Assembly: GCF_016860545.1 (NCBI RefSeq)
Contig: NZ_BNEB01000005.1
Coordinates: 1,860,001-1,924,000, forward strand
From: Streptomyces asoensis
GTDB lineage: Bacteria; Actinomycetota; Actinomycetes; Streptomycetales; Streptomycetaceae
Reading direction: 5' to 3'
DNA: 64,000 nucleotides
A program made the position numbers and the translations under genes. Below the pieces are notes generated by a model that was not told the origin of the DNA, searched no databases, and saw nothing but the letters and a program-made list of their open reading frames with translations. Below, one piece after another: positions 15,627 to 24,371 of this stretch. Each line of letters opens with the position of its first letter. Position 1 is the stretch's first letter.

Positions 15627-17840
15627 GTGGCTACCTTGCTCTACCGGATGGGCCGGACCGCCTTCCAGCGGCGCTGGCTCGTGACGCTGTTGTGGGCGGT
15701 GGTCCTCGGCGCCGTCGGCCTGGGCGCCGCCAAGGCGCCCGCCGCCGGCGACGACGGCACGTCCTTCATGCCCGGCATCGAGGCCCAGCGCGCCTTCGAC
15801 CTGATCGGGGAGCGCTTCCCCGGCGCGGACGCCGACGGCGCGAACGCGCGGATCGTGTTCGTGGCGCCCGACGGCCAGAAGGTGACCGCGCCCGGTCCCC
15901 GCGCCGCGGTCGACGGGCTCGTCGAGCGGGTCGCGACGGGGTCGCGGGTCGCCGGGGTCGTGGACCCGTTCACCGCGGGCGCCGTCAGCGAGGACGGCTC
16001 GACCGCCTACGCGACGGTGAACTACGAGGTCAAGGCCGGCGATCTCACCGACGCCGAGAAGAACGCCCTGGAGCGGGCCATCGGGGAGGTGCGGCGCTCC
16101 GGGCTCACGGTGGAGGTGGGCGGCACCGCGCTCGCCGCACAGCCCGCGGCGGGCGGTTCCTCGGAGGCCGTCGGCATCGCCCTGGCCGCCGTGGTCCTGC
16201 TGATCACCTTCGGGTCCCTCGCGGCCGCCGGCCTGCCGCTGCTCACCGCCGTCGTCGGCATCGGGGTCTCGACGGCCGCCATCCTGGCCCTCGGGAGTGT
16301 CTTCGGGCTGTCCCTGACCACGGGGACGCTCGCCGGCATGCTGGGGCTCGCGGTCGGCATCGACTACGCCCTCTTCGTGGTCTCCCGGTACCGCGAGGAG
16401 CGCGCGAACGGACACGACCCGCGCGAGGCGACCGGCCTCGCCGTCGGCACCGCCGGGTCCGCCGTGGTCTTCGCCGGTCTGACCGTCGTCATCGCACTGG
16501 CCGGTCTGTCGGTGGTCGGCGTCCCGATGCTGACGAAGATGGGCCTGTGCGCCGCGGGAGCCGTGGTCGTCGCCGTGCTGATCGCCCTCACCCTGGTGCC
16601 CGCCCTCCTCGGCATGTGGCCGCAGGCCGTGCTCTCCCGCCGCGTGCGCAAGGGCCGCGCCGTGACCGGGGAGGCCGGCGGCGGTTCCCGGTGGGCCCGT
16701 CTCGTGCTGCGCCGCCCGGTGACCGTGCTGGTGACGTGCGTCGTCGGGCTGGGCGCCCTGGCCCTGCCCGCCACCCACCTGGAGATGGGCATGCCGGGGG
16801 CCGAGTCCAAGCCCGTCTCGTCGACGGAACGACGCGCCTACGACGCCCTCGCGGAGGGCTTCGGCGCGGGCTTCAACGGGCCGCTGACCATCGTCGCGGA
16901 CGTCAGGGGCGTCACGGGGGCCGAGGCCGCCGTCAAGACGATCGCCCGGGAGATCGGCGCGACCCGCGGGGTGGTGTCCGTCTCCGCCGCGCGCTTCGAC
17001 GAGGCCGGTGACACCGCGTTGTTCTCGGCGGTCCCGGCGAGCGGCCCCAACGACGAGGACACCAAGGACCTGGTCCAGACGATCCGCTCGCAGCGCCCCG
17101 CGCTCGAGCGGGAGACCGGCGCCACGTTCGAGGTCACCGGCAGCACCGCGATGAACATCGACGTGGCGCGGGCGCTCCAGGACGCGCTCGTCCCGTATCT
17201 GGCCGTCATCGTGGTCCTGGCGCTGCTCCTGCTGCTGGTGGTCTTCCGCTCGGTGCTCGTCCCGGTCAAGGCCGCCTTCGGGTTCCTGCTGTCGGTGCTG
17301 GCCTCGCTGGGCGCGGTCGTGGCGGTCTTCCAGTGGGGCTGGGGCGCCTCGCTGCTGGGGGTGGAGCAGACCGGGCCGATCATGAGCCTGATGCCGATCT
17401 TCCTGGTGGGGATCGTCTTCGGCCTGGCGATGGACTACGAGGTGTTCCTGGTCGCCCGGATGCGGGAGGCGTACGTGCACGGGGACAGCGCTCCCCAGGC
17501 GGTCGTCACCGGCTTCCGGCACAGCGCGCGGGTGGTGGTGGCCGCCGCGGTGATCATGATCGCGGTGTTCTCCGGCTTCGTCGGCGCCGACGAGTCGATG
17601 ATCAAGACCATCGGTTTCGGTCTCGCCGTCGCCGTGCTGTTCGACGCCTTCCTCGTGCGGATGACGCTCGTCCCCGCGGTGCTGGCCCTGCTCGGCGACC
17701 GGGCGTGGTGGCTGCCCGGGTGGCTGGACCGGCTCCTGCCCCGGGTGGACGTCGAGGGCGTCGGACTCGCCCGGCGGCCCGTGCCCGCCGCCGGCCCGGT
17801 GCCCGGCGAGGCCGCACCGCAGGAACCGGCCCGCGCCTGA
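15627..17840 (+). CDS. MMPL-family RND transporter
   Basis: This 737-residue membrane protein has the duplicated MMPL layout: a membrane helix at ~15-35, an outside domain, five or six helices (~170-360), a second outside domain (~385-530) and a second helix bundle. Family motifs are visible, GLAVGIDYALFVVSRYREE around 250 in the first half and FGLAMDYEVFLVARMREAY around 600 in the second; the Asp of each motif carries proton flow. MMPL proteins export lipids, antibiotics or toxic compounds. The GTG at 15627 has GGAG 11 nt upstream and follows directly into the first helix; in-frame upstream codons carry no membrane or coding character. The tail after ~705 is Pro/Ala-rich. Confidence 0.93.
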   Translation: MATLLYRMGRTAFQRRWLVTLLWAVVLGAVGLGAAKAPAAGDDGTSFMPGIEAQRAFDLIGERFPGADADGANARIVFVAPDGQKVTAPGPRAAVDGLVERVATGSRVAGVVDPFTAGAVSEDGSTAYATVNYEVKAGDLTDAEKNALERAIGEVRRSGLTVEVGGTALAAQPAAGGSSEAVGIALAAVVLLITFGSLAAAGLPLLTAVVGIGVSTAAILALGSVFGLSLTTGTLAGMLGLAVGIDYALFVVSRYREERANGHDPREATGLAVGTAGSAVVFAGLTVVIALAGLSVVGVPMLTKMGLCAAGAVVVAVLIALTLVPALLGMWPQAVLSRRVRKGRAVTGEAGGGSRWARLVLRRPVTVLVTCVVGLGALALPATHLEMGMPGAESKPVSSTERRAYDALAEGFGAGFNGPLTIVADVRGVTGAEAAVKTIAREIGATRGVVSVSAARFDEAGDTALFSAVPASGPNDEDTKDLVQTIRSQRPALERETGATFEVTGSTAMNIDVARALQDALVPYLAVIVVLALLLLLVVFRSVLVPVKAAFGFLLSVLASLGAVVAVFQWGWGASLLGVEQTGPIMSLMPIFLVGIVFGLAMDYEVFLVARMREAYVHGDSAPQAVVTGFRHSARVVVAAAVIMIAVFSGFVGADESMIKTIGFGLAVAVLFDAFLVRMTLVPAVLALLGDRAWWLPGWLDRLLPRVDVEGVGLARRPVPAAGPVPGEAAPQEPARA

Positions 17841-17986
17841 GCCCGTCCCGCCGCGGCGGCGGCCTGCGGACGCCGTGGCCCGCGATGCCAGGTCACGGCG
17901 CCTCGGAGCCGCGCGGGCGGGCGCGGCCCCTTCGAGGGCGCGGTGTGTGAGCATGTCCGTCCGGTCCGCAACCGTCTCGGAGTGTG

Positions 17987-19180
17987 ATGAGCGCAAGCTG
18001 GCAGCGCCGGGCGGCGGCCCGGCCGGAAGCCGTCGAGGTGACGACGCTGGCACTGCTGTGCGCGCTCACCGTCGCGAGCGTCCTCACGACGAGGGCGATC
18101 ATGCCGACGACGCCCGTGCTGTGGCCCGGCGTCGCGCTGGCCGTCGTCGCCTCGGCGGCGCCGCGCCGGCGCCGTGAGCAGCCGCTCGCGGTCCTCACCG
18201 TCACCCTGGTGTGCACGATGGCCCTGGCGGTCCTGGGCTATCTCCTCACGCCGGGGCTGATGGGCCCGCTCCTGTGGGCGCAGTACTCCGTGAGCCTGCG
18301 CAGCCCCCGCCGCACCGCCTGGAGCACCGCGGCGGCGGCCGCCGCCGGGATCGCCGTCACCGGCCTGTTCGTTCCCACGTTCCACGACTCGCCGGTCCTC
18401 GCCATCGTGAACCCGGCCGCCTGGGTCCTGCTCTCCGCGGCGTGCGGCGCCTACGTGCGGGTCCGTCGCGAGTACGCGGCGGCCCGGGCCGCGCACGCCG
18501 ACCGGCAGCGGGAGGAGGACGCGCGTCACCGGGTGATCCAGGAGCGCATGCGCATCGCACGGGAACTGCACGACGTGGTCGCCCACCATCTGACGCTGGC
18601 CGACGCGCAGGCCGGCACCGCGGCCCATCTCGCGCGGACCGACCCGGAGAAGGCCCTCGGGATCGTCGCCCTGCTGCCGCGGACGACGGCGGACGCGCTG
18701 CGCGAGCTGAAGGCGACCGTCGGCCTGCTGCGCGAGGACGCCGATCCGGGGGACGACCTGACGCCCGCGCCGGGGCTGGCTCAGCTGCCCGGCCTGGTGG
18801 ACTCGTGCGCGGCCGCCGGTCTGGAGGTGACCGTGACGGTCGAGGGTCCCTCGCACCCGTTGTCGCCGGTCCTCGACCTGACGGCGTACCGGATCGTCCA
18901 GGAGGCGCTGACCAACGTGAGCAAGCACGCGGCGACGCGCACCGCGCGGGTCCGGCTCGTGCGCACCGCCCACTACCTGACCCTCACGGTCACCAACGAC
19001 ACCGCTCCCGGGCGCCCCGGGCCGGTCCCCGGCGCCGGCCGCGGCTACGGTCTGCGCGGGATGCGTGAGCGCACGGCCGCGGTGGGCGGTACGTTCCACG
19101 CCGGTCCCCGCCCGGGGGGCGGCTTCGAGGTCGCCTGCGCCCTGCCGCTCGACCGCCCCGACGAAAGCCTCGCCCCATGA
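17987..19180 (+). CDS. sensor histidine kinase, NarL/DesK type
   Basis: The 397-residue kinase has an N-terminal membrane part of five to six helices (residues 18-160) without a large outside domain, then a HisKA_3 dimerisation domain with phospho-acceptor H195 in ARELHDVVAHH, and a HATPase domain with the N-box ALTNVSKHA (~310) and G-box GRGYGLRGMRERT (~365). The segment after the histidine is HHLTLADAQAG rather than the usual HSLS-VMVVQAG, a small oddity. Membrane-borne stress sensing (as in LiaS-like kinases) is typical of this layout. Its stop overlaps the next start (ATGA), forming a coupled two-component pair. A GTG at 17984 is an alternative start. Confidence 0.93.
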   Translation: MSASWQRRAAARPEAVEVTTLALLCALTVASVLTTRAIMPTTPVLWPGVALAVVASAAPRRRREQPLAVLTVTLVCTMALAVLGYLLTPGLMGPLLWAQYSVSLRSPRRTAWSTAAAAAAGIAVTGLFVPTFHDSPVLAIVNPAAWVLLSAACGAYVRVRREYAAARAAHADRQREEDARHRVIQERMRIARELHDVVAHHLTLADAQAGTAAHLARTDPEKALGIVALLPRTTADALRELKATVGLLREDADPGDDLTPAPGLAQLPGLVDSCAAAGLEVTVTVEGPSHPLSPVLDLTAYRIVQEALTNVSKHAATRTARVRLVRTAHYLTLTVTNDTAPGRPGPVPGAGRGYGLRGMRERTAAVGGTFHAGPRPGGGFEVACALPLDRPDESLAP

Positions 19181-19857
19181 CCATCCGTGTCCTGCTCGCC
19201 GACGACCAGGCCCTGCTGCGGGCCACCTTCCGGATCCTCATCGAGTCGGTCGAGGACATGACCGTCGTGGCGGAGGCCGCGGACGGTCAGGAGGCCGTCG
19301 ACCTGGCCGGGACGCACCGGCCCGATGTGGTGATCATGGACATCCGGATGCCGGACGTCGACGGAGTGGCGGCGACCTCGGCGATCTGCGCGCGGCCGGA
19401 GCTGTCGGGCACCCGGGTCCTCGTCCTGACCACCTTCGAGGACGACCGCAACGTCGCCCGGGCGTTGCGGGCCGGCGCGAGCGGCTTCCTCGGCAAGGGG
19501 GTGAGTCCGGAGGTGCTTCTGTCGGGCATCCGCACCGTGGCGGCCGGCGACGCCCTGCTCTCCCCCGGCGCGACGCGGGCGCTGATCACCCGTTTCCTCG
19601 CCGTCCCGGACACCGACGACCCGGTGCTCCCCGAGGTGCTCAAGGCCCTGACCGACCGGGAGCGGGAGGTGATGGCGCTGGCCGCGCACGGCAGGTCCAA
19701 CGCGGAGATCGCCGCCGAGCTGGTCCTCAGCCCACTGACCGTGCGCAGCCACATCCAGCGCGCCATGACCAAGCTGGACGCCCGCGACCGCGCCCAGCTG
19801 GTCGTGATCGCGTACCGCAGCGGGCTGGTGAAACCCCCGGCGGGCCACGACGGCTGA
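19177..19857 (+). CDS. response regulator, NarL/FixJ family
   Basis: A 226-residue regulator with a receiver domain (acidic pocket D9/D10, phospho-acceptor D55 in VVIMDIRMP, conserved Thr in LTTFED, Lys in GFLGKG at ~105) and a C-terminal LuxR helix-turn-helix (ALTDREREVMALAAHGRSNA, residues ~155-215). It overlaps the kinase gene by 4 bp and is its cognate partner by context. The targets are unknown; the upstream MMPL exporter gene is a reasonable candidate because it is on the same strand 146 bp before the kinase. Confidence 0.95.
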   Translation: MTIRVLLADDQALLRATFRILIESVEDMTVVAEAADGQEAVDLAGTHRPDVVIMDIRMPDVDGVAATSAICARPELSGTRVLVLTTFEDDRNVARALRAGASGFLGKGVSPEVLLSGIRTVAAGDALLSPGATRALITRFLAVPDTDDPVLPEVLKALTDREREVMALAAHGRSNAEIAAELVLSPLTVRSHIQRAMTKLDARDRAQLVVIAYRSGLVKPPAGHDG

Positions 19858-20017
19858 CCTCCGGCGCCCGGCCCTTCGCCACCCCGGAGCCCCGGGTCCC
19901 GGGTCCGGTCCCGGCCCCGGAGGCGGACGCCGTCGCGCGCGGGGCCGCGCTCCGGCCGTGGCGAGATCCCCGCGGTTCGGTGGTGGGTCCGGGCCGCGGG
20001 CTGCGAGAGTCTGGGCC

Positions 20018-21247
20018 ATGGCCATCGATGTCGCCGCCCTCAGGGCCCACTTCCCCTCCCTCGCGCAGGGTCTCGCCTTCTTCGACGGGCCGGGAGGGAC
20101 GCAGACGCCCGCCCCGGTCGCCGAGGCCGTCGCCAGGACGCTCACCGGTCCGCTGTCCAACCGGGGGCTGGTCAGCGTGTCCGAGCGCAACGCCGAGCAG
20201 GCCGTCGCGGGCTTCCGGTCCGCCTACGCCGATCTGCTGGGCGTGCCGGAGGGCGCCGTCGTGCACGGACGCAGCGCGACCCAGCTCACCTACGACTTCT
20301 CCCGGACCCTGGCCAAGGACTGGCGGGAGGGCGACGAGATCGTCCTCAGCCGACTGGACCACGACGCCAACGTCCGCCCCTGGGTCCAGGCGGCGGAGCG
20401 CGCCGGGGTGACCGTCCGCTGGATCGGGCTCGACGCCGCCACCGCGGAACTCGACCTCGGCTCCTACGAGCGGGCGCTGTCGCCGAGGACCCGGCTGGTC
20501 GCGGTGACGGCCGCCTCGAACGTGGTGGGCACCCGGCCGCCCGTCCGGCTGATCGCCGACCGGGCGCACGAGGCGGGCGCGCTGGTGTTCGTGGACGGGG
20601 TGCACTACGCCGCGCACCACCTGGTGGACGTGCCCGCGCTGGGCGCCGACCTGTTCGTCTGCTCGCCGTACAAGTTCCTCGGCCCGCACTGCGGGGTGCT
20701 CGCGGGCGCGCCCGACGTCCTCGAGTCCCTCGTACCGGACAAGCTGCTGCCGTCGCCCGACACGGTCCCCGAGCGCTTCGAGTTCGGGACGCTGCCCTAC
20801 GAGGTCCTGGCGGGCGCCACCGCCGCCGTGGACTTCCTGGCCGGGCTCGACACCCTCGGGCAGGGGCGGCCCGGGGAGGCTCCGGGGACACGGGCGCCGC
20901 GCAGGGAGCGGCTCGCGCGCTCGCTCGGGGCCCTGCACGAGCACGAGAACGCGGTCCGCGCGCGGATCGAGGAAGGGCTGCGGAAACTGGGTGACACCGT
21001 CACCGTCCACAGCCGGGCGAAGGAGCGCACCCCCACCGTCCTGATGAGCTTCGCGGGCCGTGACGCCCGCGAGGCGCAGGCCCATCTCGCCGCCCGGGGT
21101 GTCGTGGCGCCCGCGGGCTCGTTCTACGCCTACGAGGCCTTCGCCGCGCTCGGCCTCGGCGACCCCGCGCTGCGGGTGGGACTCGCGCCCTACAACGACT
21201 GCGAGGACGTCGACCGGCTCCTGGACGGGCTCGCGTCGTTCCTCTGA
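20018..21247 (+). CDS. cysteine-desulfurase-like PLP enzyme (aminotransferase class V)
   Basis: The 409-residue protein belongs to fold-type I PLP enzymes. The start (LRAHFPSL..FFDGPGGTQTP) and the lysine region VCSPYKFLGPHCG (Schiff-base Lys near residue 220) match the class called cysteine desulfurase-like, SufS/CsdA-related. The active-site loop Cys expected of true desulfurases is not obvious, so sulfur transfer is not assured. FVDGVHYAAH places the PLP-binding Asp before the lysine. It is monocistronic. The ATG at 20018 lacks a strong ribosome site, and an in-frame GTG further up adds a segment without family similarity. Confidence 0.88.
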   Translation: MAIDVAALRAHFPSLAQGLAFFDGPGGTQTPAPVAEAVARTLTGPLSNRGLVSVSERNAEQAVAGFRSAYADLLGVPEGAVVHGRSATQLTYDFSRTLAKDWREGDEIVLSRLDHDANVRPWVQAAERAGVTVRWIGLDAATAELDLGSYERALSPRTRLVAVTAASNVVGTRPPVRLIADRAHEAGALVFVDGVHYAAHHLVDVPALGADLFVCSPYKFLGPHCGVLAGAPDVLESLVPDKLLPSPDTVPERFEFGTLPYEVLAGATAAVDFLAGLDTLGQGRPGEAPGTRAPRRERLARSLGALHEHENAVRARIEEGLRKLGDTVTVHSRAKERTPTVLMSFAGRDAREAQAHLAARGVVAPAGSFYAYEAFAALGLGDPALRVGLAPYNDCEDVDRLLDGLASFL

Positions 21248-21305
21248 CACACGGCCGCCGCGTGGCTGACTTGCGACGTTCTCCAGACTTGCACTATTCG
21301 TTTTC

Positions 21306-21334
21306 TTGAACCGTTCGTGTTTATGGAGTAGGTT
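21306..21334 (+). promoter_or_regulatory. promoter of furA, likely leaderless
   Basis: TTGAAC (21306-21311) and TAGGTT (21329-21334) are separated by exactly 17 bp. Transcription should start at about 21341-21342, which is the A of the furA ATG. The region is locally AT-rich (TTTTCTTGAACCGTTCG) against the surrounding GC and no ribosome site exists, so a leaderless mRNA is expected. Confidence 0.65.
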
Positions 21335-21341
21335 CGACGGC

Positions 21342-21779
21342 ATGACAGCACCCCGTACCCCGACGACCGCCGAAGAGCTGCGCGGTGTCGGCCTGCGGGT
21401 GACGGCCGCTCGTGTCGCGCTGCTGGAGACCGTCCGGGAGGGCGATCACCTCGGCGTCGAGGCACTGGCCTCGGGAGTGCGCGGCCGCGTCGGCCACATC
21501 TCCCTCCAGGCCGTGTACGACGCCCTGCACGCGCTGACCACCGCGGGACTGGTGCGCCGCATCGAGCCGCCGGGCAGCCCGGCCCGGTTCGAGGGACGTG
21601 TGGGGGACAACCACCACCACCTCGTGTGCCGCTCGTGCGGAGCCGTCGTCGACGTCGACTGCGCCGTCGGCCACGCTCCCTGTCTGACCGCCTCCGACGA
21701 CCGCGGCTTCGCCATAGACGAGGCCGAGGTCATCTACTGGGGCCTGTGCCCCGACTGTTCCACCGCCCGTACCACCTGA
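21342..21779 (+). CDS. furA: Fur-family repressor (FurA/CatR/FurS type)
   Basis: A 145-residue Fur protein with an N-terminal winged helix (residues ~10-80) and a metal/dimer domain. Structural zinc cysteines appear as C96-RS-C99 and C136-PD-C139, and the regulatory His cluster as NHHHLVC. In Streptomyces and mycobacteria this subfamily senses peroxide or iron and represses itself and the neighbouring katG. Here katG follows 84 bp downstream on the same strand, the standard furA-katG pair. A hairpin at 21803-21825 lies between them. Gene symbol is by family and context. Confidence 0.93.
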   Translation: MTAPRTPTTAEELRGVGLRVTAARVALLETVREGDHLGVEALASGVRGRVGHISLQAVYDALHALTTAGLVRRIEPPGSPARFEGRVGDNHHHLVCRSCGAVVDVDCAVGHAPCLTASDDRGFAIDEAEVIYWGLCPDCSTARTT

Positions 21780-21802
21780 GCACCTCGACACCCGCACCAG
21801 CA

Positions 21803-21825
21803 GGCGCGGTTCCCGAGACCGCGCC
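21803..21825 (+). terminator. hairpin between furA and katG
   Basis: GGCGCGGT (21803-21810) pairs with ACCGCGCC (21818-21825) around a 7-nt loop. It may reduce read-through or protect processed mRNA ends. Two CACGTG boxes (21825-21830, 21833-21838) follow directly. Confidence 0.4.
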
Positions 21826-21863
21826 ACGTGAGCACGTGATCCGACCACCAGAAGGATTCCCCC

Positions 21864-24080
21864 ATGACCGAGAACCATGACGCGATCGTGACCGAGCCGA
21901 AGGGGGCGGAGGCGGGCGGCTGCCCGGTCGCCCACGGTGGTCGCGCCGCGCACCCGACCCAGGGCGGCGGCAACCGCCAGTGGTGGCCGGAGCGGCTCAA
22001 CCTGAAGATCCTCGCCAAGGACCCCGTCGTGGCGAACCCGCTCGGCGCGGACTTCGACTACGCCGCGGCGTTCGAGGCCCTCGACCTGGCGGCCGTGAAG
22101 CAGGACATCGCCGAGGTGCTGACCACCTCGCAGGACTGGTGGCCCGCCGACTTCGGCAACTACGGCCCGCTGATGATCCGCATGGCCTGGCACAGCGCCG
22201 GCACCTACCGCATCAGCGACGGCCGCGGCGGTGGTGGCCGCGGGCAGCAGCGCTTCGCGCCGCTGAACAGCTGGCCGGACAACGCCAACCTCGACAAGGC
22301 CCGCCGTCTGCTGTGGCCGGTCAAGAAGAAGTACGGCCAGTCGATCTCCTGGGCCGACCTGCTGATCCTCACGGGCAACGTGGCGCTGGAGACGATGGGC
22401 TTCGAGACCTTCGGCTTCGGCGGCGGCCGCGCCGACGTCTGGGAGGCCGACGAGGACGTGTACTGGGGCCCGGAGACCACCTGGCTCGACGACCAGCGCT
22501 ACTCCGGCGACCGTGAGCTGGAGAACCCGCTGGGCGCGGTCCAGATGGGCCTCATCTACGTCAACCCCGAGGGCCCCAACGGCAACCCGGACCCGCTGGC
22601 CGCCGCCCGCGACATCCGCGAGACGTTCCGCCGCATGGCGATGAACGACGAGGAGACCGTCGCGCTGATCGCCGGTGGCCACACCTTCGGCAAGACCCAC
22701 GGCGCGGGCCCGGCGGACGCCGTCGGCGACGACCCCGAGGCCGCCGCCCTCGCGCAGCAGGGCCTCGGCTGGAAGTCCACCTACGGCACCGGCAAGGGCG
22801 GCGACGCCATCACCAGTGGTCTGGAGGTCACCTGGACCACCAAGCCCACCCAGTGGAGCAACGACTTCTTCGACATCCTGTTCGGCTTCGAGTGGGAGCT
22901 TTCGGAGTCCCCGGCCGGCGCCAAGCAGTGGGTCGCCAAGGACGCCGAGGCGATCATCCCCGACGCGCACGACCCGTCGAAGAAGAAGCTCCCGACGATG
23001 CTCACCACCGACCTGTCGCTGCGCTTCGACCCGATCTACGGGGAGATCTCGCGCCGCTTCCACGAGAACCCGGCCGAGTTCGCGGACGCCTTCGCCCGCG
23101 CCTGGTACAAGCTGACCCACCGTGACCTGGGCCCGAAGTCCCTGTACCTCGGCCCGGAGGTCCCGGCGGAGACCCTGCTGTGGCAGGACCCGCTGCCCGC
23201 CGCCGAGGGCGAGGTCATCGGCGCCGAGGACATCGCGGCCCTCAAGGCCAAGCTCCTCGCCTCCGGCCTGAGCGTCTCGCAGCTGGTCTCCACCGCCTGG
23301 GCGTCGGCCTCCACCTTCCGCGGCAGCGACAAGCGCGGCGGCGCCAACGGCGCCCGCATCCGCCTCGAGCCGCAGCGCGGCTGGGAGGTCAACAACCCGG
23401 ACGAGCTGGCCCAGGTGCTGCGTGTCCTCGAGGGTGTCCAGGCGGAGTTCAACTCCGGCGCCAAGAAGGTCTCCCTGGCCGACCTGATCGTCCTCGGTGG
23501 CGCCGCCGCCGTGGAGAAGGCCGCGAAGGACGCCGGTCACGCCGTGGAGGTCCCCTTCACGCCGGGCCGGGTGGACGCGACCCAGGAGCAGACGGACGTC
23601 GAGTCGTTCGCCGCGCTCGAGCCGAACGCCGACGGGTTCCGCAACTACCTCGGCAAGGGCACCCGCCTGCCGGCCGAGTACCTGCTGCTCGACAAGGCGA
23701 ACCTGCTGACCCTGAGCGCCCCCGAACTGACCGTCCTGGTCGGTGGCCTGCGCGTGCTGGGCGTCAGCCACGGCCAGTCCGCGCACGGCGTCCTGACCGA
23801 CGCCCCCGGCACGCTGACGAACGACTTCTTCGTCAACCTGCTCGACCTGGGCACGACCTGGTCGTCCACGTCCTCGGACCAGACCACGTTCGAGGGCCGT
23901 GACGCCTCCGGCGAGGTCAAGTGGACCGGCACCCGCGCCGACCTCGTCTTCGGCTCCAACTCCGAGCTGCGCGCCCTCGCCGAGGTCTACGCGAGCGACG
24001 ACGCGAAGGCGAAGTTCGTCAACGACTTCGTCGCCGCGTGGGTCAAGGTCTCGAACCTCGACCGGTTCGACCTGGTCTGA
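21864..24080 (+). CDS. katG: catalase-peroxidase
   Basis: This 738-residue heme enzyme breaks down hydrogen peroxide and acts as a peroxidase. The distal triad is R106, W109, H110 (MIRMAWHSAGTY). The unique Met-Tyr-Trp adduct is conserved as W109, Y232 (GLIYVNPEGPNG) and M258, and the proximal heme ligand is H273 (AGGHTFGKTHG). The second, inactive domain begins near residue 430. Length and motifs are those of an intact KatG. It is the second gene of the furA-katG unit and ends before an 18-bp terminator stem. The ATG at 21864 has GAAGGA 7 nt upstream. Confidence 0.98.
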   Translation: MTENHDAIVTEPKGAEAGGCPVAHGGRAAHPTQGGGNRQWWPERLNLKILAKDPVVANPLGADFDYAAAFEALDLAAVKQDIAEVLTTSQDWWPADFGNYGPLMIRMAWHSAGTYRISDGRGGGGRGQQRFAPLNSWPDNANLDKARRLLWPVKKKYGQSISWADLLILTGNVALETMGFETFGFGGGRADVWEADEDVYWGPETTWLDDQRYSGDRELENPLGAVQMGLIYVNPEGPNGNPDPLAAARDIRETFRRMAMNDEETVALIAGGHTFGKTHGAGPADAVGDDPEAAALAQQGLGWKSTYGTGKGGDAITSGLEVTWTTKPTQWSNDFFDILFGFEWELSESPAGAKQWVAKDAEAIIPDAHDPSKKKLPTMLTTDLSLRFDPIYGEISRRFHENPAEFADAFARAWYKLTHRDLGPKSLYLGPEVPAETLLWQDPLPAAEGEVIGAEDIAALKAKLLASGLSVSQLVSTAWASASTFRGSDKRGGANGARIRLEPQRGWEVNNPDELAQVLRVLEGVQAEFNSGAKKVSLADLIVLGGAAAVEKAAKDAGHAVEVPFTPGRVDATQEQTDVESFAALEPNADGFRNYLGKGTRLPAEYLLLDKANLLTLSAPELTVLVGGLRVLGVSHGQSAHGVLTDAPGTLTNDFFVNLLDLGTTWSSTSSDQTTFEGRDASGEVKWTGTRADLVFGSNSELRALAEVYASDDAKAKFVNDFVAAWVKVSNLDRFDLV

Positions 24081-24132
24081 TCCCGCCCTCTCCGCCAGGA
24101 GAGGACACGACGAACCCAAGAGCAGCACACCC

Positions 24133-24174
24133 GGGGCGCCCCGCCCGGTCCACCGCGACCGGACGGGGCGCCCC
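24133..24174 (+). terminator. katG terminator
   Basis: GGGGCGCCCCG-C-CCGGTC (24133-24150) pairs with GACCGG-A-CGGGGCGCCCC (24157-24174) around a 6-nt loop: 17 of 18 pairs match. One of the strongest hairpins of the window. Confidence 0.85.
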
Positions 24175-24277
24175 GGCGCGTTTCCCGGCCCCGGACGGCC
24201 GCCGCCGGTGCGGCTGTCGTCCGGAGGCTGTTCCGGTACTCCTGGGGCCGCCGATGCCCCCGGGACTGCCGAAACCA

Positions 24278-24332
24278 TTGACGGGGACATGCAGGCCCCC
24301 TATCTTCTGGCCGAAGTTACGAACTGTGTTCG
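24278..24332 (+). promoter_or_regulatory. promoter and candidate operator of the first GH43 gene
   Basis: TTGACG (24278-24283), 17 bp, TATCTT (24301-24306) is an excellent vegetative-type promoter with a start near 24313. A 13-bp palindrome, CGAAC-TGT-GTTCG (24320-24332), lies immediately downstream where a repressor would block clearance. Confidence 0.65.
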
Positions 24333-24371
24333 AAATCCCGGACAGGCAATTCACGGACAAGGGACGGTCCC

